Shown here: positions 35,351-43,180 of the stretch, piece by piece | How positions within the stretch are numbered: position 1 is the stretch's first letter | How the letters are laid out: each line of letters begins with the position of its first letter | From: Rufibacter latericius | Lineage (GTDB): Bacteria; Bacteroidota; Bacteroidia; Cytophagales; Hymenobacteraceae | DNA: 64,000 bases | Assembly: GCF_003721515.1 (NCBI RefSeq) | Contig: NZ_RJJD01000015.1 | Location: 38,258-102,257, forward strand | Reading direction: 5' to 3' | The notes under the pieces: model-generated | The model's input: only the letters and a program-made list of their open reading frames with translations | What the model was told of the DNA's origin: nothing | The model's database searches: none | Position numbers and translations under genes: made by a program

Positions 35351-36367
35351 TTACACCTCAAAGTCGTGGATGGGCTTTTTCTGGAAACTGTAAAACAGGT
35401 AGAAGAGCGCCGGCAGAATAAACACGCTGCCCAGCACCAAAGCCCAGCCCAGGGCATTGATCGTGGCAGCTGGCGCTTGGGTCTCCAACAGCGAGAGATG
35501 GGCCCCCCCTTGCAGCAAAATAAAATCGGGGAAATGGGCCCAACTGATGGCCAGCAAGATCATGGTCACCTGAAAGCCAGCCAACAGTCGCAACACTTTT
35601 CCCTGACCGCGCCCAAGCAGCACCCACAGCAACACCAGCGACAACGTAGCCAGCACAATCGAAGTGAAACTCACCGCATTCCCGAAGAGCCATTCCAGCA
35701 GCGGCACGCCTTCCAGTTGGGCAGCCCCAAACACCAAAGCCCCGCAGATGACCGCCACAATATTGATAATCCTGGCTTTCTCCACGAACCGGCGCCGGTC
35801 CTGTTCCTCGGCTTCGCCGATAAGGTAAATAGCGGCCAAAAATCCGCAGAGGGCCACAGTGAAGAAACCCACAGACACTGAGAACCAGTGCAGCCAGCTG
35901 AAGATGTAGGCCTCGGCAAACGTGGCGGCGTTTACGTCAATACGGCCCGAGACCACACTTCCGGCAATGATGCCCAGGAACAGCGGCGTCAGGAAGCTGG
36001 AATACACGAAGATATTGTTGTAGACCACCTGCATCTCATCCAGCACCGCATCATAGTGCCGAAACACGAAGGCCGTTCCCCGCGCAATAATGCCGATGAG
36101 CAGAATCACCAGCGGAATGTGCAGGTACACTGACATGGTGGCGTAAATCCTGGGGAAGCCCACGAACAGAATCACAATGGCGATGATGAGCCACATGTGA
36201 TTGGCCTCCCAGATAGGTCCGATGGCGTGGTACATGGTGGTACGGGTACGGCGAATGTTTCGGCGATGCGTGAACAGTTCTATGATTCCGGCCCCGAAGT
36301 CGGCGCCGCCCAACAGGAAGTACAGCAAAATACCCAGGCAGAGAAAAGCGATGACAACGTAAAGCAT
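35351..36367 (-). CDS. cydB: Cytochrome bd ubiquinol oxidase subunit II
   Basis: 338 residues with about eight or nine membrane spans. It begins MLYVVIAFLCLGILLYFLLG GADFGAGI (the family's conserved GGADFG). It continues with GPIWEANHMWLIIAIVILFVGFPRIYA and RGTAFVFRHYDAV, characteristic of CydB. It is the smaller partner of the quinol oxidase that reduces O2 to water with high affinity. The start is 9 bp after the cydA stop, so the two form an operon. Confidence 0.96.
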   Translation of the reverse strand: MLYVVIAFLCLGILLYFLLGGADFGAGIIELFTHRRNIRRTRTTMYHAIGPIWEANHMWLIIAIVILFVGFPRIYATMSVYLHIPLVILLIGIIARGTAFVFRHYDAVLDEMQVVYNNIFVYSSFLTPLFLGIIAGSVVSGRIDVNAATFAEAYIFSWLHWFSVSVGFFTVALCGFLAAIYLIGEAEEQDRRRFVEKARIINIVAVICGALVFGAAQLEGVPLLEWLFGNAVSFTSIVLATLSLVLLWVLLGRGQGKVLRLLAGFQVTMILLAISWAHFPDFILLQGGAHLSLLETQAPAATINALGWALVLGSVFILPALFYLFYSFQKKPIHDFEV

Positions 36368-36376
36368 GGCCTTGAA

Positions 36377-37711
36377 TTAATGGGTTGCGTGCGCCGGTTC
36401 AGGCGTGATATCATAGAGTGTGGGCACAGCCTTTATCTGGCGATACAGCAGGTACACCACCACCAAGCTCAAGGACAAGTAAATGCCCGTGAACAGGTAA
36501 AAAGAATACGCAATGCCCGGCATGGGCGTCACGGCGTCTTCGGTGCGCATGATACCGTAGATAATCCAGGGTTGCCGGCCTACCTCGGTCACGGTCCAGC
36601 CGGCTTCAATGGCGATAAAACCCAGCGGAATAGCCAGCACGAACAGCCGAAGCAGCCACGTACTGTAAAGCCATTTCTTTTTCTTCCAGAGCGCCAGCAG
36701 GTACAGAAAGGAAACCAGCATCAGAAACGAGCCAAGCCCTACCATCACCTGAAACGCGATGTGCGTCACCAACACCGGAGGCTGGTCCCGCTCAGGAATC
36801 CTGTCCAGGCCGGTGACTTCCTGCTCAAAATTGCCATGGGCCAGAAAACTCAGCATACCCGGAATCTTGATGGCATAGTTCACCTTTTTAGCATCCTCAT
36901 CGGGTAGACCGCCCAGCACCAGCGCCGCAGATTTCTCGGTATGGAAATGTGCTTCCATGGCTGCTAGTTTGGCGGGTTGCCGTTGAGCTACGTCCTTGGC
37001 CGAGAGATCGCCGGAGATGGGTTGCAGAAGGGCGGCTACGGCTCCAAAGATGGCCGCAATCTTGAAGGCCTTCGCATGAAACACCACGTTGCGCTTCTTC
37101 AGGATCATAAGCGCGTGCAGACCCGCCACCGCAAAACCCGTTGCCGCAAAAGCCGCCAGCGTCATGTGCAGGGCTTGCGTAAACCAGGCATCGTTGAACA
37201 TGGCTTTGAGGGGATCGATGTTCAGGTACTGGCCATTCACGTAATCAAACCCCGCAGGGCTGTTCATCCAGGCATTGGCGGCTACCACCAGAATGCCCGA
37301 GGCCAGTCCGCTCAAGCCTACCACTACGCCGGTAAACCAATGGAACCACGGATTGAACCGGCCCCAGCCGTACAGGAAAAAGCCCAAGGCAATCGCCTCG
37401 ATAAAGAAAGCAGTCCCTTCCAGTGAGAAAGGCATCCCGAAGATAGGCCCGGCGTGTTCCATGAACCTGGGCCACAGCAGCCCCAACTCAAAGGACAACA
37501 TGGTACCAGAAACTGCGCCCGTCGCGAAGAAGATGGCCACGCCTTTGCTCCACGCTTTCGTGAGGCGCTTGTAGACATCTTGTTTAGTGGTGAGGTAACG
37601 GTAGTGCGAGACCGCCATGAAGAACGGCATGACCATGCCAATGCAGGCGTAGATGATATGAAAACCCAGCGACAGCGCCATCTGCGACCGGGCGGCAAAC
37701 AGGTCATCCAT
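36377..37711 (-). CDS. cydA: Cytochrome bd ubiquinol oxidase subunit I
   Basis: 444 residues from the ATG at 37711 (MDDLFAARSQMALSLGFHIIYACIGM). The haem-ligand region GFHII (axial His), FALG-like GTAFFIEAIALGFFLYGWGRF and the GRQPWIIYGIMRTEDAVTP block are diagnostic of CydA. The Q-loop is short, as in the many shorter CydA proteins. It contains haems b558, b595 and d and oxidises quinol. An in-frame extension to 37822 is rejected. It is first gene of cydAB and divergent from a truncated haemoglobin, suggesting shared response to low oxygen or nitric oxide. Confidence 0.96.
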   Translation of the reverse strand: MDDLFAARSQMALSLGFHIIYACIGMVMPFFMAVSHYRYLTTKQDVYKRLTKAWSKGVAIFFATGAVSGTMLSFELGLLWPRFMEHAGPIFGMPFSLEGTAFFIEAIALGFFLYGWGRFNPWFHWFTGVVVGLSGLASGILVVAANAWMNSPAGFDYVNGQYLNIDPLKAMFNDAWFTQALHMTLAAFAATGFAVAGLHALMILKKRNVVFHAKAFKIAAIFGAVAALLQPISGDLSAKDVAQRQPAKLAAMEAHFHTEKSAALVLGGLPDEDAKKVNYAIKIPGMLSFLAHGNFEQEVTGLDRIPERDQPPVLVTHIAFQVMVGLGSFLMLVSFLYLLALWKKKKWLYSTWLLRLFVLAIPLGFIAIEAGWTVTEVGRQPWIIYGIMRTEDAVTPMPGIAYSFYLFTGIYLSLSLVVVYLLYRQIKAVPTLYDITPEPAHATH

Positions 37712-38017
37712 GACAAATAAAGGTAAGTGGATACTCCGTCTAAAGTGCCGGTAAGGTAAGACAGGATTGCATAGCAGGACAGGAAAAAAGCAGATTTCTT
37801 CTAAAGGCCATTCCTGTTCCATCCAGCTTTCCGATAAGGAAGGGCACCATGAGGAAGCACATTTAGATGACCTTCCGCCACCTTGACCCCACTACCAAGT
37901 GCCATTTTCAGCTTGTTTTTCAGAAAAGAGGCTAAAAATGACCGATATCATTTCAGAGGTGGGCACCTATCCTTATCCTTGTGGTGTTTAACAAGAAGCA
38001 AAAAGCGTTAGAAGGAG
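37712..38017 (+). other. Divergent promoter region of cydA and the truncated haemoglobin
   Basis: It contains one dispersed palindrome and presumably both promoters. No clear Fnr or NO-regulator half-sites were found by eye. A TATCCTTG (one mismatch to TAnnTTTG) lies near 37970-37980. Confidence 0.45.
37905..37942. repeat. Dispersed palindrome, copy 16
   Basis: CATTTTCAGCTTGTTTTTC, then AGAAAAGAGGCTAAAAATG. It lies between the divergent cydA and haemoglobin genes, so it is not in a 3' position. Confidence 0.65.
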
Positions 38018-38410
38018 ATGGAAGAGACCAAACCAGATTTACAGACCGAGGCAGATATAAAGGTATTAGTTGATACTTTCTATGACCACGTAAACCAGGA
38101 CGAGTTGCTAGCCCCGGTGTTCAACGAGTTTGCCAAAGTAGAGTGGGAACACCATTTGCCTAAAATGTATGCCTTCTGGAGTACGGTGCTTTTCGGATCG
38201 GTGGCGTATAAAGGCCAGCCTTTCCCCAAGCATCTGGCTATGCCCATTGACCGCCCCCATTTCACCCGCTGGATTGCCTTGTTCACCCAAACCGTAGATG
38301 AACTGTTTGAAGGTTCCATGGCCGAGCAGGCCAAACAGAAAGCTGCCAGTATTGCCAATATCTTCCAGATGAAAATGGGCCTATGGGCTACGCCCCTGGC
38401 AAAGCCCTAA
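38018..38410 (+). CDS. Group III truncated haemoglobin
   Basis: 130 residues. The pattern VLVDTFYDHVNQDELLAPVF, EHHLPKMYAFWSTVLFG and RPHFTRWIALFTQTVDELFEG matches group III 2-on-2 globins; the proximal His is in the PHFTRW block. These cytoplasmic haem proteins are linked to oxygen or nitric oxide chemistry. GAAGGAG directly abuts the ATG. It is divergent from cydAB, and similar pairing with terminal oxidases suggests a common role under low oxygen. That link is inferred. Confidence 0.92.
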   Translation: MEETKPDLQTEADIKVLVDTFYDHVNQDELLAPVFNEFAKVEWEHHLPKMYAFWSTVLFGSVAYKGQPFPKHLAMPIDRPHFTRWIALFTQTVDELFEGSMAEQAKQKAASIANIFQMKMGLWATPLAKP

Positions 38411-38413
38411 CCT

Positions 38414-38449
38414 CTTTTAAGCCTGTTTTCCCAAAACAAGGTTAGAAAC
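38414..38449. repeat. Dispersed palindrome, copy 17 (after the haemoglobin gene)
   Basis: CTTTTAAGCCTGTTTTC, CC centre, AAAACAAGGTTAGAAAC. It starts 3 bp after the stop and precedes a long terminator. Confidence 0.7.
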
Positions 38450-38488
38450 CCCAGGATTGCTGGCATGACGGCCGAAGATTTGAATACA

Positions 38489-38548
38489 ACCTGTATAAAG
38501 CAGAAGCGGAAGCCTGATGGGGCTTCCGCTTCTGCTTTATACAGGTTG
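38489..38548. terminator. Terminator after the haemoglobin gene
   Basis: A 27-bp perfect stem starting AACCTGTATAAAGCAGAAGC around a TGATGG loop. No long T-tract, but very stable in either direction. Confidence 0.8.
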
Positions 38549-38703
38549 ATATATGGCTAGATGGCAGCAGTTCCACATGACTACCATTCGGAAAGAGAAA
38601 AGAAAAAGAAGTGGGCGGATTTGCATTCCAACAACACCCTCTCGTACGACCGCCGCACTCCTTTATTTCATATATAATACAATTTACTTCTTCATCAAAA
38701 GCC

Positions 38704-39099
38704 TTATTGCGGGCTTATCTTCATGGCAACGGATTTCTCGGCTTTCAACAAGGCCAGCATCTGTTTTGCTGGTATATACGCCTCGCGCTTGCGCTGAATC
38801 AAAGCCCGTTTCTGAGCGAACTTCCGGTACCCTATTGCTCCAATAATCACGCCCAAGGGTATGATTGTGGCCGCAATCCACATAGAAGCCGCTGTATTAA
38901 AGAACTGGTGTAAGGAAACGCCTGCAATGATCAGCGAAAGAGAAGTCCTTAGATACGCCAGAAACGTGCGCTCATTCGCGAAGGAGGTACGTTCAATGGC
39001 CAAGGTATCTTTGATTTCGGCATTGGCTTTCTCCTTCACCTTCAGGTCTTTCTTGACCTCTTTCTCAAACTCAGGCGTCATGCAAAATTCATATTCCAT
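38704..39099 (-). CDS. DUF202 (YidH-like) membrane protein
   Basis: 131 residues from the ATG at 39099; an ATG at 39081 is also possible. The family signature LAIERTSFANERTFLAYLRTSLSLIIAGVSL begins at about residue 34, followed by two membrane helices and a basic tail. The ERT-x-L-A-x-x-R-T pattern is diagnostic of DUF202. Function is unknown in the family. It stands alone. Confidence 0.85.
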   Translation of the reverse strand: MEYEFCMTPEFEKEVKKDLKVKEKANAEIKDTLAIERTSFANERTFLAYLRTSLSLIIAGVSLHQFFNTAASMWIAATIIPLGVIIGAIGYRKFAQKRALIQRKREAYIPAKQMLALLKAEKSVAMKISPQ

Positions 39100-39273
39100 A
39101 CACTGGTTTATACGCCCCTTATTTCCGGAAAGATTTGGCAAAAATTAAACTTTACAAAGAACCTTTCTGCATCTTTCAGTTAACCGCAGAAAGGAAGGTG
39201 TTTTCTGCAAATTTCACTTCAATCATCTAGATAGCTAATCCCGTATATAAAGGCAGACTTAAAAAGTACTCTC

Positions 39274-39906
39274 ATGAAAAGAATTGCGCTCTACGGTTTT
39301 CTCTTTATTGTTATTATTCTTAGCTCTGCCCATGCCTCTCTGGCCCAACAGACCTCAGATTCCCTTCTCACGCAAGCCAATATAAAAGACAACACCATTT
39401 TCTGGAAGCAGGACAAACTGGTGCAGCACCGGGGCGGCAAACTCTATGAAGTGCAGGAACCGGTACAATACAGCAATGGCACCATTGTCTCTCCCACCGG
39501 CCAGGTACGCCTGCCAGACGGCAAGAACTACACCTTAAAACAGAAGAACGCGGTGAACCCGCAGGGCAGGGTAGTATTGGTAGCCGATGATATTTTCACG
39601 CACCACACCATTGTAGAGCACGAAAAGAAAGTAGTGGGCGATACGGAGGTGCGCATTGTAACGGTAGATGGCCAGATGGTGTCAGCGGGCAACCAGAAAC
39701 GGAAATATACTTACTCGCTGGCGCAGGAGAAGAAAATAAAGCTGTTGGAGCAGTTGGTGAAGGTACAGGAGCAGCGTGCCGCTCTGCTGGAAGGTAAACT
39801 CACAGCCTCTGAGCAGAAAAGCATTGAGGCCCACTTCAACGGCTTGAACAAGCAGCTCTCCACAATAAACCAGCTATTGCAGACCTTATCTTCCTCTGTT
39901 AAGTAA
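39274..39906 (+). CDS. Secreted DUF6799-like protein
   Basis: 210 residues with a signal peptide ending in LAQQ. Residues 35-110 contain short repeating units with D-G-K turns (QHRGGKLYEVQEPVQYSNGTIVSPTGQVRLPDGKNYTLKQ), like the DUF6799 repeats of Bacteroidota. The C-terminal 60 residues are a coiled-coil-like helix (LAQEKKIKLLEQLVKVQEQR). Probably periplasmic. No function can be assigned. The next gene, YitT-like, starts 18 bp later. Confidence 0.6.
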   Translation: MKRIALYGFLFIVIILSSAHASLAQQTSDSLLTQANIKDNTIFWKQDKLVQHRGGKLYEVQEPVQYSNGTIVSPTGQVRLPDGKNYTLKQKNAVNPQGRVVLVADDIFTHHTIVEHEKKVVGDTEVRIVTVDGQMVSAGNQKRKYTYSLAQEKKIKLLEQLVKVQEQRAALLEGKLTASEQKSIEAHFNGLNKQLSTINQLLQTLSSSVK

Positions 39907-39924
39907 GCTTTAAGCCTTCTTTTT

Positions 39925-40812
39925 GTGAATCCGCCACAATCTACTATCCCCGCCGCTTTAAAAGTAAAACGTCCGTGGGGCAGGGCCCGTGACGCCGTTC
40001 TGATTACGTGTGGCATCTGCTCTGCGGGCTTGGGCCTGAAGGGGTTCCTCATCCCTAACCATTTCATTGACGGCGGTGTCACCGGACTTTCCATGCTTTT
40101 ATCCAAGAGCACCGGGGCCCCGCTGTCTCTGCTGATTTTGTTTATCAACGCCCCGTTCCTCATTGCCGGCTACACCCAAGTGGCCCGATCATTCGCGCTC
40201 AAGAGCCTGCTAGCCGTGATGGGTTTGGCGCTACTGTTGCTTACCATCGATTTCCCCACCATCACCGATGACAAGTTGCTGACGGCTGTCTTCGGCGGCT
40301 TTTTCCTGGGAGCGGGCATTGGGCTTTCCATCAGGGGTGGCTGCGTGCTGGACGGTACAGAGATCCTTGCCTTGCTTTTAAGCAAACGCACCAGCCTTAC
40401 CATTGGCGACGTGATCCTGGTCATCAACGTGTTCTTGTTTATGGGAGCGGCCTTTCTCTTGGGGGCCAGCCCGGCCATGTACTCGGTGCTCACGTATCTT
40501 ACCGCCTCCAAAACCATAGACTTTATCATCAACGGGATTGAGGAATACACCGGGGTCACCATTGTCTCGGTGCACAGCAACACCATGCGGCAGGCCATCT
40601 TAACGCAATTAGGCCGGGCGGTGACTATTTACAAAGGACAACGGGGCTTCACGGGCGAGGAGGTGGACATTCTTTACTGCGTGGTGACCCGCCTGGAGGT
40701 GCAGCGGCTCAAAACCCTCATCACCGACCTGGACCCCGGCGCTTTCATCATCACGCACAGCATCAACGATACCTCAGGCGGCATGATCAAAAAGCGACCG
40801 CTCTCCCATTGA
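39925..40812 (+). CDS. YitT family membrane protein (DUF161 + DUF2179)
   Basis: 295 residues from a GTG at 39925. Five or six membrane helices are followed by a C-terminal cytosolic DUF2179 domain (TGVTIVSVHSNTMRQAILTQLGRAVTIYKGQRGFTGEEVDILYCVVTRLEVQRLKTLI). The GLGLKGFLIPNHFIDGGVTGLSML opening is a YitT landmark. The biochemical role of the family is not established. It may be co-transcribed with the preceding secreted protein. Confidence 0.88.
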   Translation: MNPPQSTIPAALKVKRPWGRARDAVLITCGICSAGLGLKGFLIPNHFIDGGVTGLSMLLSKSTGAPLSLLILFINAPFLIAGYTQVARSFALKSLLAVMGLALLLLTIDFPTITDDKLLTAVFGGFFLGAGIGLSIRGGCVLDGTEILALLLSKRTSLTIGDVILVINVFLFMGAAFLLGASPAMYSVLTYLTASKTIDFIINGIEEYTGVTIVSVHSNTMRQAILTQLGRAVTIYKGQRGFTGEEVDILYCVVTRLEVQRLKTLITDLDPGAFIITHSINDTSGGMIKKRPLSH

Positions 40813-41071
40813 CTTTCAATTCTCCTTTTTCTGTTACGGCACTTTTTGGCTAGCAAGACCCGCATAGACGCACCTTGCTAGCCATTTTCTTTTTGTGCGC
40901 TCACTTGCAGCCACTTAGCCAGACAGAACAGAATCTTTTACTTGATTTTCTTTTTTTCTGGGCCAAAAAACAGAAGATTTGCTTTCATTTGCAGATCAGA
41001 AAGAAGTAAATTTAGGATCTGATCATGTGTACTGGTGTGATATTTGAGGGTATTTGGTTTTCTGCGCTTGT

Positions 41072-41107
41072 GCTTTAAAGGCAAGTTTCCGAAATCAGGC
41101 CTTAAAC
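41072..41107. repeat. Dispersed palindrome, copy 18
   Basis: GCTTTAAAGGCAAGTTTC, CG centre, AAATCAGGCCTTAAAC. It lies just upstream of the sigma-factor promoter. Confidence 0.6.
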
Positions 41108-41141
41108 CCGGAAAAAAAATATTTTTAAGAAGTTTTCACCC

Positions 41142-41173
41142 GTTGCATTTCGATCTTCTATTTTCTATATTTG
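41142..41173 (+). promoter_or_regulatory. Bacteroidota-type promoter of the sigma-factor gene
   Basis: A GTTG -33-like box (41142-41145) and a TATATTTG -7 box (41166-41173), about 20 bp apart, fit the TTTG-n19-21-TAnnTTTG consensus. The start codon lies 82 bp downstream. Confidence 0.65.
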
Positions 41174-41255
41174 GTAATCAGATAAAAACCCAATCTTAAA
41201 AACCTAACCTCACAATATGGCATAAACCTCTACGTTACTTTAATTGTAGATTTAG

Positions 41256-41855
41256 ATGAATACAGTACAGCTAAATGATTCGGCGTTAGTAACGTCGTAT
41301 ATCGCTGGTAACGAGAGCGCATTTGAGGAATTGGTTAGCCGCCACAAAAGCAAGGTGTATACCACCATTCTGCTTATAGTGAAAGATACCTACACAGCCG
41401 AAGACCTGCTACAGGAGACGTTTGTGAAGGCTATCCACACCATGAAAAGCGGTCGTTACAACGAAGAAGGCAAATTTTCATCCTGGATCTGCCGTATCGC
41501 CCATAACTTGGCTATTGATTACTTCCGCCGGGAGAAACGGAGCCCAATGATTACTTTGGAAGACGGCAGCAATGTGTTCAACACGTTAAGCTTCTCTGAG
41601 GAATCAGTGGAATCCATCCGGATCAAAGAGGAAACCCATGCCCGCCTGCGAGACTTGATCCAGCAGTTGCCGGCCGCGCAGAAAGAGGTGCTGATCATGC
41701 GCCACTACGCTGACATGAGTTTTCAGGAGATCGCAGAGGCAACCGGGGTTAGCATTAACACGGCTTTGGGCAGAATGAGATACGCATTAATTAACCTGCG
41801 GAAAAAAATGTCCAATGATAAATCAGCCTATGACCAAAACCTTTACTCATCATGA
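41256..41855 (+). CDS. ECF-type RNA polymerase sigma factor
   Basis: 199 residues. Region 2 (EDLLQETFVKAIHTMKSGRY, SWICRIAHNLAIDYFRREKR) binds core polymerase and the -10 element. Region 4 (QQLPAAQKEVLIMRHYADMSFQEIAEATGVSINTALGRMRYALINLRKKM) binds -35. The sequence is of a type well conserved among Cytophagales. Its last codons overlap a small downstream gene that may act as its partner. The regulon is unknown. Confidence 0.92.
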   Translation: MNTVQLNDSALVTSYIAGNESAFEELVSRHKSKVYTTILLIVKDTYTAEDLLQETFVKAIHTMKSGRYNEEGKFSSWICRIAHNLAIDYFRREKRSPMITLEDGSNVFNTLSFSEESVESIRIKEETHARLRDLIQQLPAAQKEVLIMRHYADMSFQEIAEATGVSINTALGRMRYALINLRKKMSNDKSAYDQNLYSS

Positions 41856-42060
41856 TCTAGTACGGTACCTTTACAACGAATTGCCTAAACCGCAACGCCT
41901 GGCCCTGGAAGAAGCCTTAATGGTAGACCAGGAACTAGCCGAAGCCTGTGCTGATCTGCTCCTCACCCAGCTTAGCTTGGAGGAAGCGCTCACCCAACCA
42001 AGCGAGCGGGTCACCGACGCTATCATTAGCTACTCAAAAACAGTAAGTTTACATCCGTAA
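41815..42060 (+). CDS. Small protein overlapping the sigma factor, possible regulator
   Basis: 81 residues, overlapping the sigma-factor end by 41 bp. An ATG at 41830 would still overlap by 26. The sequence (HHDLVRYLYNELPKPQRLALEEALMVDQELAEACADLLLTQLSLEEAL) is helical. It resembles the N-terminal part of zinc-finger anti-sigma factors without the Cys ligands; a single Cys and two His remain. The tight coupling suggests it modulates the sigma factor, but this is inferred. It ends before a clear terminator. Confidence 0.65.
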   Translation: MINQPMTKTFTHHDLVRYLYNELPKPQRLALEEALMVDQELAEACADLLLTQLSLEEALTQPSERVTDAIISYSKTVSLHP

Positions 42061-42081
42061 AGGATGAGATTCACCTAAACT

Positions 42082-42120
42082 AACAGAGCCCCGATGACCA
42101 ATGGTGATCAGGGCTCTGTT
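42082..42120 (+). terminator. Terminator of the sigma-factor operon
   Basis: AACAGAGCCC pairs with GGGCTCTGTT with partial pairing inside the loop; GGTTTT follows. Confidence 0.75.
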
Positions 42121-42203
42121 GGTTTTAGCCATGTCCAAACGCCCCCCTTCCGCTATAGCTCTTTAAGAAACGCAGTGCAGTAGAATTAATCTTTTCAAAG
42201 CCG

Positions 42204-42211
42204 TACCTTTA
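42204..42211 (+). promoter_or_regulatory. Possible -7 box (TACCTTTA) of nth
   Basis: TACCTTTA differs from TAnnTTTG at one position, 22 bp before the nth ATG. Confidence 0.3.
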
Positions 42212-42233
42212 TTGGCAGAAAGAATGCTTACCT

Positions 42234-42911
42234 ATGCGCAAACCAGAGCGGTACCGTCACCTCATCTCCTATTTCACCCAGAACTTCCCCGAGGCTGAGA
42301 CCGAGCTCGACTACCGTAATCCGTATGAGCTGCTGGTGGCCGTTGTCCTGAGTGCCCAATGCACCGACAAGCGGGTAAACCTGGTGACACCGCCTTTGTT
42401 TGAAGCGTATCCAACGCCCGAGATGCTGGGTTCAGCTTCTGCCGAGGATATTTTCCCCTACATCAAAAGCATCTCGTACCCCAACAACAAAGCCAAGCAC
42501 CTGGCCGGCTTGGGCAAAATGCTGACCGAACGGTTTGGGGGCGAAGTGCCGTCTTCCATTGAGGAACTCCAACTGCTGCCCGGCGTAGGGCGTAAGACAG
42601 CCAACGTGATTGCCTCGGTGATTTTCAACATGCCAGCCATGGCCGTTGATACGCACGTGTTCCGGGTCTCTAAACGGTTAGGCTTGGTGAGTAGTAAAGC
42701 CAAAACGCCGCTGGAAGTAGAGAAAGAACTGCTGAAACACATTCCGGTAGACTTAGTCCCCAAAGCCCATCACTGGCTTATTCTGCATGGCCGTTATATC
42801 TGCCTGGCCCGCACCCCGCAGTGCGAACGCTGTCCTCTCACCCATTTTTGCGCCTATTTTGAGAAAAACTGGCCAAACAAGCCCGATGATCCACAGAATA
42901 AATTAGGGTAG
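42234..42911 (+). CDS. nth: Endonuclease III
   Basis: 225 residues. The HhH-GPD motif is LLPGVGRKTANVIASVIFNMPAMAVDTHVFRVSKRLGL, with catalytic Lys (RKTAN) and Asp (VDTHV). The C-terminal 4Fe-4S site shows C-x6-C-x2-C-x5-C at CLARTPQCERCPLTHFC. The enzyme removes oxidised pyrimidines from DNA and nicks abasic sites in base-excision repair. It is a single gene with a dispersed palindrome 6 bp after its stop. Confidence 0.97.
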   Translation: MRKPERYRHLISYFTQNFPEAETELDYRNPYELLVAVVLSAQCTDKRVNLVTPPLFEAYPTPEMLGSASAEDIFPYIKSISYPNNKAKHLAGLGKMLTERFGGEVPSSIEELQLLPGVGRKTANVIASVIFNMPAMAVDTHVFRVSKRLGLVSSKAKTPLEVEKELLKHIPVDLVPKAHHWLILHGRYICLARTPQCERCPLTHFCAYFEKNWPNKPDDPQNKLG

Positions 42912-42917
42912 CCCAAA

Positions 42918-42955
42918 CGTTTTAGGTCTGTTTTCAACAAAATAAGGCCAAAACC
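42918..42955. repeat. Dispersed palindrome, copy 19 (after nth)
   Basis: CGTTTTAGGTCTGTTTTC, then AACAAAATAAGGCCAAAACC, 6 bp after the nth stop. Confidence 0.75.
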
Positions 42956-43180
42956 TTTCCGCTAATTCATCACCTGAAGAAGGAACAATCAAGCTAGTTT
43001 CGGCACAGATAAATTCATCAACCAATTTTACTTGCTCTTTCCTGAAACCGGCTTTTAAATAGTTGCCACTAAAATATTCACGCATTCGCCTCAGGAAAAG
43101 GGGGTAAAAGAGCTTTTGCCTGTCTCTTTTCTATCAGAGCTTTGGATGCCATTGCTTCAATCAAGAATAGACTTAAGGTG

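Larger units (their letters stand above)
40813..41255 (+). other. Long intergenic region upstream of the sigma factor
   Basis: 443 bp with a dispersed palindrome and a good Bacteroidota promoter. The rest is AT-rich with no coding frame. A 5' leader of about 75 bases is expected for the sigma-factor mRNA. Confidence 0.55.

Noticed and set aside
42903-43085. A 60-codon minus-strand frame between nth and the serine hydrolase
   Set aside because: Its last third is read through a dispersed palindrome and two stop codons lie just upstream; it has some protein-like texture but no other support.
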